From contig NZ_JAIXCQ010000012.1 in NCBI RefSeq assembly GCF_020297055.1, positions 1-64,000 on the forward strand: 64,000 bases of DNA. The letters run 5' to 3'. Origin of the DNA: Isoptericola luteus (GTDB lineage: Bacteria > Actinomycetota > Actinomycetes > Actinomycetales > Cellulomonadaceae). The notes beneath the pieces are model-generated. The model had not been told where the DNA came from. It saw nothing but the letters and a program-made list of their open reading frames with translations, and searched no databases. Position 1 is the stretch's first letter. Every line of letters starts with the position of its first letter. A program made the translations under genes and the position numbers. This document shows positions 1 through 8,677 of the stretch, piece after piece.

Positions 1-387
1 CGCCCTCGCCCGCTCCAACGCCCCCGACGTCTCGGCCTGCACCCGCTCCAACGCGGACGCATAATCCACCAACGCGCTCCCGGTGGCCTCATACCGCGCA
101 TACGCCCGCCGGATCTGGGAGACCGTGTCCTCCTTGGTCTCCATCAACGCATCCACCGCCAGGGAGACCGACCCCGCCACATCCAGACGCGACATCGCCC
201 CCGCCGCACCATCGATCGACTCCGCGACCTCCAGATAGTCCTGCCCCCCGGCAAGCACCAGCACCGGATCCCCCGGCGTCGGATCCGCATCCAACCCCAC
301 CGGCGACCAGTCCGACGGCCTCACACCGGCCCCCCAAGGACCCGTCGGGGACGCCGTGTCCCCCTGTCGCACCGTCGCCTCGGCCAC
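1..387 (-). CDS. Putative type VII-secreted protein, N-terminal part (cut by window edge)
   Basis: Only the first 129 codons are present; the 3' end lies left of the window. Reading upstream on the minus strand, an in-frame TGA at 421-423 leaves GTG at 387 as the first usable start (a second GTG lies at 372). The visible residues contain the pattern LDADPTPGDP (about 32-41) followed by helical segments such as YLEVAESIDGAAGAMSRLD and a long charged helix ending in ERVQAETSGALERARA. This matches what I recall of the N-terminal helical secretion-signal domain of actinobacterial T7SS/WXG100-type polymorphic toxins. The effector domain, if any, would be off-window, so the function of the whole protein cannot be named. 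Codon use is typical of the chromosome. Confidence 0.6.
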   Translation of the reverse strand, partial: MAEATVRQGDTASPTGPWGAGVRPSDWSPVGLDADPTPGDPVLVLAGGQDYLEVAESIDGAAGAMSRLDVAGSVSLAVDALMETKEDTVSQIRRAYARYEATGSALVDYASALERVQAETSGALERARA

Positions 388-546
388 GTCGTCATCACCC
401 CGTCGTCGTCGGTTCGCAGGTCAGGCGGCGTTTTCGTCTGACTCCTGTCCGATGAGAGAGTAACCGTGACCGGCGGTGCGTGACCATGGCAACGGCCGAG
501 CCGCGCGATCCGCTGAGTTCGGGGACCCGCGCCCGGGTACACCGAC

Positions 547-552
547 TAAACT
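547..552 (+). promoter_or_regulatory. -10 box of aspS promoter
   Basis: TAAACT is one of the few AT-rich hexamers in the 388-647 gap. It would start transcription near 559 and give a leader of about 90 bases. No convincing -35 box is seen. The rest of the gap holds nothing I can name. Confidence 0.5.
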
Positions 553-647
553 CGCCCACGTCGTGCCCAGCGGGCGCGACCGTCCCCCGGCCGGGCACCG
601 GGGCGGCGACACCACGAGCCCACCCACCCGTCACGAAAGGACCCTCC

Positions 648-2429
648 GTGCTCCGCACCCACACGGCCGGCTCACTGCGGGCCGAGCACATCGGCCAGAC
701 CGTCACCCTCACCGGGTGGGTCGATCGCCGGCGGGATCACGGGGGAGTGGCCTTCATCGACCTGCGGGACGCGTCGGGCATCGCCCAGGTCGTCATCCGG
801 GACGAGGCGGTCGCCCACCCGCTGCGCGCGGAGTTCGTGCTCCAGGTGACCGGTGAGGTCGGACGGCGTCCCGAGGGCAACGCGAACCCGAACCTCGCCA
901 CGGGTGAGGTCGAGCTCACGGCTACCGACGTCGTCGTGCTCAACGAGTCCGCCCCCCTGCCGTTCCAGGTCTCGACGGCGCTGGCGGACACCGAGACGAT
1001 CGGCGAGGAGGCGCGCCTCGCGCACCGCTACCTCGACATCCGCCGGCCGGCGCAGGCCGCTGCGCTGCGCCTGCGCTCCCAGGTCAACGCCGCCGCGCGC
1101 GGCGTCCTGGCCGCGCACGACTTCGTCGAGGTCGAGACGCCGACGCTGACCCGGTCGACGCCCGAGGGCGCCCGTGACTTCCTGGTCCCCGCACGGCTGG
1201 CCCCCGGCTCCTGGTACGCGCTGCCGCAGAGCCCGCAGCTGTTCAAGCAGCTGCTCATGGTGGGCGGTCTCGAGCGCTACTACCAGATCGCCCGCTGCTA
1301 CCGCGACGAGGACTTCCGCGCGGACCGCCAGCCGGAGTTCACGCAGCTCGACGTCGAGATGAGCTTCGTGGAGCAGGACGACGTCATCGCGCTCGCCGAG
1401 CAGGTCCTGGTCGCGCTGTGGAAGCTGGTCGACGTCGAGGTCCCGACGCCGATCGCCCGGATGACGTTCGCCGACGCCATGCGGCTGTACGGCACGGACA
1501 AGCCCGACCTGCGGTTCGGCAACCCGCTCGTCGAGCTCACGGACTACTTCGCGAGCACGCCGTTCCGGGTGTTCCAGGCCGAGTACGTGGGCGCCGTCGT
1601 GATGGCCGGCGGGGCCTCCCAGCCGCGCCGCCAGTTCGACGCCTGGCAGGAGTGGGCCAAGCAGCGCGGCGCCAAGGGCCTCGCGTACGTGACGTACGGC
1701 GAGGACGGCACGCTGGGCGGCCCGGTGGCCAAGAACCTGTCCGACGCCGAGCGGGACGGCCTCGCCGCCGCGACCGGCGCGCAGCCGGGCGACGCCGTGT
1801 TCTTCGCGGCGGGGAAGACGGCGGAGGCGCGTGCCCTGCTGGGCGCTGCGCGCATCGAGATCGCGCACCGCACCGGTCAGGTCGACGAGGACGCCTGGGC
1901 GTTCGTGTGGGTCGTGGACGCGCCGCTGTTCAAGCCCACGGGCGAGGCCGCCGACGAGGGTGATGTCGCGCTCGGCCACTCCGCCTGGACCGCCGTGCAC
2001 CACGCGTTCACGTCGCCCAAGCCGGAGTGGCTGGACCGCTTCGAGTCCGACCCCGGCAACGCGCTGGCGTACGCCTACGACATCGTGTGCAACGGCAACG
2101 AGATCGGCGGCGGCTCGATCCGTATCCACCGTCGCGACGTGCAGGAGCGGGTCTTCGACGTCATGGGCATCGGCCCGGCCGAGGCGCAGGAGAAGTTCGG
2201 GTTCCTGCTCGACGCGTTCAAGTTCGGTGCCCCGCCGCACGGCGGCATCGCGTTCGGCTGGGACCGCATCGTCGCGCTGCTGACGAAGTCGCCCTCGATC
2301 CGCGACGTCATCGCCTTCCCGAAGTCGGGCGGCGGCTACGACCCGCTGACGCAGGCGCCCGCCCCGATCACCCCGGAGCAGCGCGAGGAGGCCGGGGTCG
2401 ACGCGGTCCCGGAGCCCGTCGAGTCCTGA
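648..2429 (+). CDS. aspS: Aspartyl-tRNA synthetase
   Basis: Charges tRNA with aspartate in the cytoplasm. The 593-residue length is right for bacterial AspRS. Order: N-terminal anticodon-binding OB fold (about 1-105), class II catalytic core with [11 protein letters not shown] (194-204) and motif 2 region [13 protein letters not shown] (223-235), inserted GAD-type domain, and motif 3 [10 protein letters not shown] (532-541). The open frame runs upstream to 480, but homology begins at GTG 648, which has AAAGGA at 637-642 as ribosome site; the upstream extension is low-complexity and not family-like. Many actinobacterial AspRS enzymes are non-discriminating (Asp/Asn); I cannot decide this from sequence. 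A strong terminator follows directly, so it is probably a single-gene unit. Confidence 0.97.
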   Translation: MLRTHTAGSLRAEHIGQTVTLTGWVDRRRDHGGVAFIDLRDASGIAQVVIRDEAVAHPLRAEFVLQVTGEVGRRPEGNANPNLATGEVELTATDVVVLNESAPLPFQVSTALADTETIGEEARLAHRYLDIRRPAQAAALRLRSQVNAAARGVLAAHDFVEVETPTLTRSTPEGARDFLVPARLAPGSWYALPQSPQLFKQLLMVGGLERYYQIARCYRDEDFRADRQPEFTQLDVEMSFVEQDDVIALAEQVLVALWKLVDVEVPTPIARMTFADAMRLYGTDKPDLRFGNPLVELTDYFASTPFRVFQAEYVGAVVMAGGASQPRRQFDAWQEWAKQRGAKGLAYVTYGEDGTLGGPVAKNLSDAERDGLAAATGAQPGDAVFFAAGKTAEARALLGAARIEIAHRTGQVDEDAWAFVWVVDAPLFKPTGEAADEGDVALGHSAWTAVHHAFTSPKPEWLDRFESDPGNALAYAYDIVCNGNEIGGGSIRIHRRDVQERVFDVMGIGPAEAQEKFGFLLDAFKFGAPPHGGIAFGWDRIVALLTKSPSIRDVIAFPKSGGGYDPLTQAPAPITPEQREEAGVDAVPEPVES

Positions 2430-2443
2430 GCCCGAACAGCACC

Positions 2444-2485
2444 GACGCCGGGAGCGTCACCCCCGCGGGTGACGCTCCCGGCGTC
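2444..2485 (+). terminator. Perfect 19-bp hairpin after aspS
   Basis: GACGCCGGGAGCGTCACCC (2444-2462) pairs without mismatch with 2467-2485 around a CCGC loop. It begins 15 bases after the aspS stop. There is no long T-run, as is usual for high-GC actinobacterial terminators. Confidence 0.85.
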
Positions 2486-2688
2486 GTCTGCGCCCGGCCG
2501 CGGCCACCGTCCCGCAGGTGCCGCGATCGGACAGACGGGGAAAGGGTGACCTCTGGACCACCTCAAGTGCCTGTCGCCCGCAGCGTGGTGCCCGCCATGA
2601 TGACGGTGCAACGGCGACGTCGGGGGGTGTCGTCGTTCGCAACGGCCGCTCGGATCGGTCGGAGACGACGCGAGCAGAGGTGACGGCG

Positions 2689-3783
2689 ATGCGCATCCTG
2701 GTGACCGGTGGCGCAGGCTACCTCGGGTCACACGTGACGGTGGCGCTGACCGAGCGCGGACATGACGTCGTCGTGGTCGACGACCTCTCGGCCGGAAATC
2801 CCGCCGCGGTGTCGCGCGCGGAGGCCCTCACGGGAGCCAGGATCCCGCTGCACGCCGTCGACGTGGCCGACATCGACGCGTTGGAGCGCATCTTCGACAC
2901 CGAACGGGTCGAGGCCGTGGTGCACCTCGCGGGGCGTCGACCGTCCGGCGGGCGGGCGCACGGGCCGCTGGACTACTACGAGACGAACCTCGGTGCCACG
3001 TTCACCCTGCTGCGATGCATGGTCTGGTACGGCGTGGACCGGCTCGTGGCGGCGTCGACGGGGGCCGTCTACGGTTCGGACCCCGTGGTGCCCTCGCACG
3101 AGTCCGGCCCGCGGGCCGACTCCTCGTTCGGCCGGGCGGCGCTGATGGCCGAGCAGGTGCTGGCCGACGTCGCGCGTGCGAACCGGGGCCTGCGCACGGC
3201 GGCGCTGCGCTGCTTCAGCGTGGCGGGCGCGCACCCCTCGGGCACTATCGGTGAGCACGCCCCCCGGGGCGGGGGCCTCTTCTCGATGCTGGGGCAGGTC
3301 GCGCTCGGCCAGCGCGACGAGCTCGACGTCCATGGCGGCGACCACCCCACCCCCGACGGCACGCCCGTGCGCGACGTCGTGCACGTCGACGACGTCGCGG
3401 GGGCGTTCGTGGCGGCGCTGGACGCCCTGGGCCGGACCGACCGCCCGTTCTCGGCGTGGAACGCCGGGTCCGGGCGCCCGGCGAGCGTGCTGGAGCTCGT
3501 GCGTACCTTCGCCGAAGCCGTCGGGCAGCGGATCCCGTACCGGGTCGTCGACCGCCGCCCCGGTGACGTCGCGGTGTCGTGCGCCGACCCGACGCTCGCC
3601 GCGGAAGAGCTCGGCTGGCGCCCGCGCCGCACCCTCGAGGACGCGTGCGTCGACCACTGGCGCTGGCAGAGCCGCAACCCGGCCGGGTACCCCGGGCTCA
3701 TCGGCGGGGAACGACCCTGGCGCGGTGGAGTGGGGCACCGCCTGCGGGTGGTGCCGCCGCTGCGGGTGGGCCACGGGGCCTGA
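2689..3783 (+). CDS. GalE-like NAD-dependent epimerase/dehydratase family protein, catalytic pair missing
   Basis: Short-chain dehydrogenase-fold protein of 364 residues that aligns along its whole length with UDP-glucose 4-epimerase: NAD-binding GGAGYLGS (7-14), STGAVYG (123-129) keeping the active-site Ser, GAHPSG, RDVVHVDD, and a C-terminus WRWQSRNPAGYPG very close to that of GalE. The catalytic YxxxK is not conserved: where GalE has PYGKSKLM this protein has SFGRAALM, so Tyr is Phe147 and Lys is Ala151. Ordinary epimerisation is therefore unlikely; it may bind nucleotide sugar or NAD without turnover, or use another base. ATG 2689 has AGAGGTG 6-12 bases upstream; an upstream GTG at 2518 lacks homology. 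It follows the aspS terminator and converges with the TAXI gene. Confidence 0.85.
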   Translation: MRILVTGGAGYLGSHVTVALTERGHDVVVVDDLSAGNPAAVSRAEALTGARIPLHAVDVADIDALERIFDTERVEAVVHLAGRRPSGGRAHGPLDYYETNLGATFTLLRCMVWYGVDRLVAASTGAVYGSDPVVPSHESGPRADSSFGRAALMAEQVLADVARANRGLRTAALRCFSVAGAHPSGTIGEHAPRGGGLFSMLGQVALGQRDELDVHGGDHPTPDGTPVRDVVHVDDVAGAFVAALDALGRTDRPFSAWNAGSGRPASVLELVRTFAEAVGQRIPYRVVDRRPGDVAVSCADPTLAAEELGWRPRRTLEDACVDHWRWQSRNPAGYPGLIGGERPWRGGVGHRLRVVPPLRVGHGA

Positions 3784-3831
3784 GCCCGGCCCGGGGAGGC
3801 TGCCGGCGTGCAGGCTCGCCTTCCCCAGGGG

Positions 3832-4929
3832 TTACGTCTTGGTGTCCCGGAAGTACCGCAGGGCGCCCGGGTGCAGGGGGACCGGGTCGGTGAAGATGGC
3901 GCGGGCCCGGTCGAGCAGGGCGGCGGAGGGCACCGTCGCGGTGATCTGCGACCGGGCGTCGAACAGCGTCTCGACGAGCACCCGGACCACCGGCTCGGGC
4001 ATGTCCGTGCGGACCACGAGGAAGTTGGGCACCGCGAGCGTCGCCACGGGCTGAGCCCCGCCGTACATGCCCTGCGGCACGACGCCGTGGCGGTAGCCGC
4101 CGCCGTGCTGCACCCGGACGTCCTCGACGAGGTCCCCGAGCGGCACGAGCTGGATCGGGAGCTCGTCGGCCAGCTCCGTCAGTCCGGGCGTGCGCAGCCC
4201 GCCCGACCAGAAGAACGCGTCGATGTCCCCGGCCCGCAGGGAGTCGATCGACTCGGCGAGGCCCAGGGAACGGGTGTCGAGCTCGTCCTCGCCGACCTCG
4301 GCCGCGGCGAGCACGCGGTGCGCGATGAGGGCGGTGCCCGAGGCGGGCGCGCCGAGCGAGACCGTCCGCCCGCGCAGGTCGCCGATGGTCTCGACGGGGG
4401 ACTCGGCGCGCACGACGAGGTGCACGAAGTCGTCGTACACGCGGGCCAGCGCGCTGACGGGCACCGGCTCGGAGAAGTCGCCGCGCCCGGCCACGGCGTC
4501 GGCCACGGCATCGGCGGCGCTGAACCCGACCTGCGCGGTCCCGTCGGCCAGGCGCTGCAGGTTCTCGATCGACCCGCCGGACTCGGACTCGCTGACCGGC
4601 ACGCCGTAGCGGCGCTCCAGCACGTCACCGACCGCGGCCCCGTACCCGTGGTAGATGCCGGAGGCGCTGCCGGTCGTGATGACCAGCGACGACGGCCGCG
4701 CCCCGTCCCACGGGTCGGACGTGCGCACGCCGCCGAGCGCGCCGGTGAGGACCAGGACCACCCCGAGCGCGACGAGGACGCCGGCCACGACCGCGACGAG
4801 GTACGCCCGTCCGCGACGCCGCCCGCGACCCCGTCCACGAGCAGAGCCGGTCGAGGGCCGCTCGGACGGGGACCGCTCCGTCGTGCGCGGGTCGGTCGTG
4901 CGCCGGTCGTCCGGGGGCGTGGCAGGCAC
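3832..4929 (-). CDS. TAXI-family (TRAP-type) solute-binding protein, membrane-anchored
   Basis: A 365-residue extracytoplasmic binding protein. A basic, disordered N-terminus is followed by one hydrophobic helix (about 42-66, AYLVAVVAGVLVALGVVLVL) with no lipobox Cys, so it is probably a membrane-tethered binding protein. The TAXI domain starts at LVITTGSASGIYHGYG (about 82-97) and has typical NLQRL, VGFSAADA and GAPASGTALIAHRVL segments. No TRAP membrane subunits are present on either side; the neighbours are a histidine kinase, whose gene starts far upstream and ends 3 bases before this start, and a response regulator. TAXI proteins usually bind small carboxylates such as glutamate. Here a sensing partner for the kinase is more likely than a complete transporter (inference). 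Confidence 0.88.
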   Translation of the reverse strand: MPATPPDDRRTTDPRTTERSPSERPSTGSARGRGRGRRRGRAYLVAVVAGVLVALGVVLVLTGALGGVRTSDPWDGARPSSLVITTGSASGIYHGYGAAVGDVLERRYGVPVSESESGGSIENLQRLADGTAQVGFSAADAVADAVAGRGDFSEPVPVSALARVYDDFVHLVVRAESPVETIGDLRGRTVSLGAPASGTALIAHRVLAAAEVGEDELDTRSLGLAESIDSLRAGDIDAFFWSGGLRTPGLTELADELPIQLVPLGDLVEDVRVQHGGGYRHGVVPQGMYGGAQPVATLAVPNFLVVRTDMPEPVVRVLVETLFDARSQITATVPSAALLDRARAIFTDPVPLHPGALRYFRDTKT

Positions 4930-4932
4930 GGG

Positions 4933-6333
4933 TCAGACCCCCCTCGCGTCGGCCGGGTCGACGGCGTCGCACCGTGGCACCCGCAGGGCGACCCGCAGGC
5001 CGCCGTCGTCGGGCAGGGTCAGCGCCACCTGGCCGCCGCCGGTGGCGAGGATCTCGGCCGCGATGGCGAGCCCGAGCCCGGAGCCGGCGATCGAGCTGTG
5101 CCCGGGGCTGCGCCAGAACCGTTCGGTGAGCAGGGTGAGCTCGGCCGGCGGTACGCCCGGCCCGTGGTCGCGGACGGTGACCTCGATGGTCCCCTGTGAG
5201 TCGGGTCCGCCATCGCGCGAGCCGACGGAGACCTCCAGGGGCGCGTCCGGCGGGCCGTACTTCAGCGCGTTGTCCAGGACGGCGTCGAACGCGCACTCGA
5301 GGGCCGTGATGCCCGCGGTGCCCCACAGCGGTGCGGAGGGTGCGTCCAGCAGGATCGTCCGCTCCGGCGCGAGGCCGCGCCAGGAGTCGACTCGGCGCAC
5401 CACGAGCTCGCCGACGTCGAGCGGGTGGACCTCACCGCCTCGGTCCGCGTCGTCGGCCAGCAGCAGGAGGGCATCGAGGATCTGCTTCATGCGCACCGCC
5501 TCCGCGCGGACGTGCGCGACCTCCGTCGCGTGCTCCGGCGGGGTGGTCATCGCCAGGTCCTCGATCCGCAGCATCAGCGCGTTGAGCGGGTTGCGCAGCT
5601 CGTGCGAGGCATTCGAGACGAACTCCTGCTGGCGTCGCATCAGGTACTCCACCCGGGCCGCCATCTCGTTGAACCGCGTCACCACGGCACGCAGCTCCGG
5701 CGGGCCCGTCGACGACGGGATGCGTGCGTCGAGCCGGCCGGAACCGATCTGGGCCATGGCGCGGTCGACGGCGGCGACCGGCCGCATGACCCACCCGGCG
5801 GTGCGGTGTGCCAGGCCCGCGGCGAGCAGGCAGACCAGGGCGGCGCCGGCGAGCAGCATGGCCCAGCTCAGCCACACCCCCCGCGTCAGGTCGCCGGCGT
5901 GCGACACGGTGACGACCGCGCCCACGAGGTCGCCGCCGTCGAACACGGGCTCGGCCACCACGACGCGGCCCACGGTCCAGGGCAGCAGGCCCGGCTCGAG
6001 CTCGCTGCGGCGCCCGGCGAGCGCCGCGGTGCGCTGCTCGACCTCGGTGGCCTCGAGCCCGTTGGACGCCCACGTCCCGCCGGACTGGTCGAGCACCGCC
6101 GCGTCGATCCCGTACACGTCCCGGTACCGGTCGAGGTCTCCCTCGACGATCTCCGGGTTGTCGGCGAGCAGGGACTGACGGGCGGTGATGACGAGATACC
6201 CGGTGTCGGCGAGCCGGTCGAGGTAGACCGACTGCTGGTCCGCGCGCGCGACGCTCACGGCGTACGCGGTGCCCACGACCGCGAGCACGATCAGGAGCGG
6301 CACGAACAGGATGACGGCGAGACGGGTCCGCAA
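4933..6333 (-). CDS. Sensor histidine kinase
   Basis: Membrane kinase of 466 residues. TM1 is at about 7-27, an extracytoplasmic sensor loop runs about 30-152, TM2 about 155-175, then HAMP (178-232), HisKA with phospho-acceptor His244 in SNASHELRNPLNAL, and HATPase with N-box DNALKYG (Asn355), DHGPGVP and GSGLGLAI (417-424). All kinase motifs are intact. The response regulator lies just upstream in the same operon (10 bases apart) and the TAXI binding protein just downstream, so the three probably form one signal chain. The stimulus is unknown. Confidence 0.93.
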   Translation of the reverse strand: MRTRLAVILFVPLLIVLAVVGTAYAVSVARADQQSVYLDRLADTGYLVITARQSLLADNPEIVEGDLDRYRDVYGIDAAVLDQSGGTWASNGLEATEVEQRTAALAGRRSELEPGLLPWTVGRVVVAEPVFDGGDLVGAVVTVSHAGDLTRGVWLSWAMLLAGAALVCLLAAGLAHRTAGWVMRPVAAVDRAMAQIGSGRLDARIPSSTGPPELRAVVTRFNEMAARVEYLMRRQQEFVSNASHELRNPLNALMLRIEDLAMTTPPEHATEVAHVRAEAVRMKQILDALLLLADDADRGGEVHPLDVGELVVRRVDSWRGLAPERTILLDAPSAPLWGTAGITALECAFDAVLDNALKYGPPDAPLEVSVGSRDGGPDSQGTIEVTVRDHGPGVPPAELTLLTERFWRSPGHSSIAGSGLGLAIAAEILATGGGQVALTLPDDGGLRVALRVPRCDAVDPADARGV

Positions 6334-6343
6334 CCGACGCCCC

Positions 6344-7045
6344 TCAGTGCTTGCCGGGCACGCGGTAGCCCACCCCGCGCACGGTCTGGACGACGTCGGT
6401 GCCGCTGCCGTCGTCCGCGGCGGCCACGAGCTTGCGGCGCAGGGACGCGACGTGCACCTCGAGGGTGCGGCCCAGGCCCTTCCAGCTCGAGCCCCACACC
6501 TCCCGCAGGATGCGCTCGCGGTGCAGCGCCACGCCGGCGTGCCGCGCGAGCAGCGCCAGCAGGTCGAACTCCTTGCGCGACAGCGTCACCGGCTCGCCCT
6601 GCGGCCCGGTGACCTCGTGGGCCGCGAGGTCGATCGTGAACCCGCAGACGGCGATGCGGGCGACGTCCGCGCGCTCGTCCCACTCGCTGGGGCGGCCGCG
6701 GCGCAGCACGGCGTCGATGCGCGCCAGCACCTCCGGCACGTCGTAGGGCTTGGTGACGTAGTCGTCCGCGCCGAGGCGCAGCCCCTTGACCCGGGCGTCG
6801 AGCTCGGTGCGGGCGGTGACCATGATGATGGGCACCTGGGAGACGGCCCGCATGCGGCGGCACACCTCGAACCCGTCCGTGTCCGGCAGGGCGAGGTCGA
6901 GCAGCACGAGGTCGGTGCGCGGCCCGAGCGCGGCGAGCGCGGACGCACCGTCCGGGGCGTGCAGCACCTCGAAACCGTGCCGCGTCAGGACGGACACGAG
7001 CGCTGCTGCGACGTGCTGGTTGTCCTCCACCACCAGCAGCTGCAT
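6344..7045 (-). CDS. OmpR-family response regulator
   Basis: Two-domain regulator of 233 residues. The receiver has the acidic pair Glu7/Asp8, phospho-acceptor Asp50 in LVLLDLALP, Thr77 in IIMVTA and Lys99 in DDYVTKPYD. The C-terminal winged helix has the family pattern TLSRKEFDLLALLARHAG and the ending TVRGVGYRVPG. The start ATG at 7045 follows GAGGTGGG. The frame stays open further upstream into the monooxygenase gene, but receiver homology begins exactly at this ATG. It is the first gene of the operon that continues with the kinase and TAXI protein. Confidence 0.95.
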   Translation of the reverse strand: MQLLVVEDNQHVAAALVSVLTRHGFEVLHAPDGASALAALGPRTDLVLLDLALPDTDGFEVCRRMRAVSQVPIIMVTARTELDARVKGLRLGADDYVTKPYDVPEVLARIDAVLRRGRPSEWDERADVARIAVCGFTIDLAAHEVTGPQGEPVTLSRKEFDLLALLARHAGVALHRERILREVWGSSWKGLGRTLEVHVASLRRKLVAAADDGSGTDVVQTVRGVGYRVPGKH

Positions 7046-7055
7046 GTGTCCCACC

Positions 7056-8606
7056 TCACTCCCGGTCGCCCTGAGGGTAGCCGAGCCGGGACGCACGGGG
7101 AACGGCGTCCTGCTGCTCAGGCTCCCAGGCGTCCGAGAGGTAGCCGTCGGGACGGACCAGGAGCGTGCCGGCCCGCCCGTCCGCGCGGTGCACGACGACG
7201 CGGTCGCCGACGTCCGTCTCCCCGGGGTGGGGCGCGGGGCCGGGGTCGGGGGCACCGTCGGCGCCGCCGTGCGGGGCCGGCCGCACCAGCACGAACCGAC
7301 CGGCGTGCAGCGCCTCCGCGAGCCGTGCGGGGCCACCCGTGCCGTCCGCACCGCCTGCCAGCGGCAGGTCCGGGACCCGGCGTCCGGCGGCGCGGTGGGC
7401 GCCGGACGGGGGGTCGTAGCGGACACCGAGGGCGGAGATCGTCAGCGCGGCACGGCGCCGGACGGCCCCGAGCCGCGACAGCGCGAAGGTCACCAGTCCC
7501 CGCGCGGCTGCGACCAGCGGCCCTCGGCGGGTCGCGAGCCGCAGGATCGTGCCGCTGGCGCGGAGCACCTGGGTGCCCACCGGATGCCGCTCGTCCGCGT
7601 AGCCGTCGAGCAGCTCGTCCGGCGCGCCGCGGACCACGCCGGCCAGCCGCCAGGACAGGTTCGCGGCGTCCTGCATCCCGGTGTTCATGCCCAGGCCGCC
7701 GGCCGGGCTGTGCGCGTGGGCGGCGTCGCCCGCCAGCAGCACGCGCCCCGCCCGGTAGCGGGGCGCCTGGCGCTCGTCGGCGGCGAACCGGTCGGCGAAG
7801 CGGAGGTCGTGCATGCCGTGGTCGTCGCCGAGCGTGGCCCGGGCCACGGCACGGACCTCGTCCAGCGTGACCGGACGATCCACCTGCTCCTCGCCGGCCC
7901 ACCCGATGAACCGGTACCAGCCGTCGCCGAAGGGCACCATGAACCCGAGGGAGCCGCGCCGGGCCGCCACCGTCAGGACGTCCGGCGGCGGTGTCGTGAG
8001 CCGGACGTCCGCCAGGATCATCGCGCTGATGACGGTCTCGCCCGGGAACGGGATGCCCACGGCGGCGCGCACCGTCGATCGCACGCCGTCGGCACCGACC
8101 ACCCACCCGGCGCGCAGCGACGCCCGCCTCGAGGTCCCGGCCGCGCCACCGTCCGGCGTGCCGGACGTCGTGAGCGTCACCCCGTCCTCGTCCTGGCGCA
8201 GCCCCAGCACCCGCACGTCGTGGCGGAACGTGGCGCCCGCCGCCTCGGCCCGCCGCCGCAGCAGGCGCTCCACCTCGTACTGCGGCGTCGACAGGACGAA
8301 GCCGAACCGGCTGGGCAGGTCGTCGAGGCGCAGCGTGATCCGGTCGAACAGCCGCAGCGTCGTCACGCGTCGCCCGGTCGCGACGAGCTCGTCGGCGAGG
8401 CCACGGGCGTCCAGCACCTCCAGGCTGCGCGCGTGCACCGCGAAGGCGCGGGTGAGGTTGCTCAGCCCGGCCGGGCGGCGGTCCACCACCAGGACACGCA
8501 CCCCGGCCGTGGCCAGGTCGCCGGCGAGCAGGAGGCCGGTCGGCCCGGCCCCCACGACGACGACGTCGGCGTCCCGTGCGGTGCTCGGCGACTGCGGGAA
8601 GGGCAT
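7056..8606 (-). CDS. FAD-dependent aromatic monooxygenase (class A hydroxylase)
   Basis: Flavoprotein hydroxylase of about 516 residues in the PheA/TfdB/polyketide-hydroxylase family. It shows the FAD-binding GAGPTG near residues 19-24, the RAFAVHARSLEVLDARGL segment, the DG motif in VGADGVRSTVRAAVG, and the second FAD motif GRVLLAGDAAHAHSPAGG followed by NTGMQDAANLSWRLA. A short C-terminal thioredoxin-like domain is typical of the group. Expected reaction: NAD(P)H- and O2-dependent hydroxylation of a phenolic or polyketide-like substrate that cannot be named. ATG 8606 has AGGATGAGG upstream; GTG at 8621 is the other possible start. It ends 10 bases before the response-regulator start and may share a transcript with it. 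Confidence 0.88.
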   Translation of the reverse strand: MPFPQSPSTARDADVVVVGAGPTGLLLAGDLATAGVRVLVVDRRPAGLSNLTRAFAVHARSLEVLDARGLADELVATGRRVTTLRLFDRITLRLDDLPSRFGFVLSTPQYEVERLLRRRAEAAGATFRHDVRVLGLRQDEDGVTLTTSGTPDGGAAGTSRRASLRAGWVVGADGVRSTVRAAVGIPFPGETVISAMILADVRLTTPPPDVLTVAARRGSLGFMVPFGDGWYRFIGWAGEEQVDRPVTLDEVRAVARATLGDDHGMHDLRFADRFAADERQAPRYRAGRVLLAGDAAHAHSPAGGLGMNTGMQDAANLSWRLAGVVRGAPDELLDGYADERHPVGTQVLRASGTILRLATRRGPLVAAARGLVTFALSRLGAVRRRAALTISALGVRYDPPSGAHRAAGRRVPDLPLAGGADGTGGPARLAEALHAGRFVLVRPAPHGGADGAPDPGPAPHPGETDVGDRVVVHRADGRAGTLLVRPDGYLSDAWEPEQQDAVPRASRLGYPQGDRE

Positions 8607-8665
8607 GGCCTCATCCTGCACCCGGCGTCTCCGACGAGCGTGCCGGGGGTGTCGGCCCGGGTCCG

Positions 8666-8671
8666 TAGGCT
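8666..8671 (+). promoter_or_regulatory. -10 box of rarA, leaderless spacing
   Basis: TAGGCT ends 6 bases before the rarA ATG, so the transcript should begin at or next to the start codon. No Shine-Dalgarno sequence is present. Confidence 0.65.
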
Positions 8672-8677
8672 GGGTCC

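Noticed and set aside
480-647. N-terminal extension of aspS
   Set aside because: Not family-like, crosses the promoter region, and the ribosome site fits GTG 648.
3789-3831. GGGGAGGC/GCCTTCCCC imperfect repeat between the GalE-like and TAXI genes
   Set aside because: A bulged stem with a long loop; possible terminator but not well supported.
3808-5199. 463-codon plus-strand frame
   Set aside because: Antisense of the TAXI and kinase genes, which have complete domains on the minus strand.
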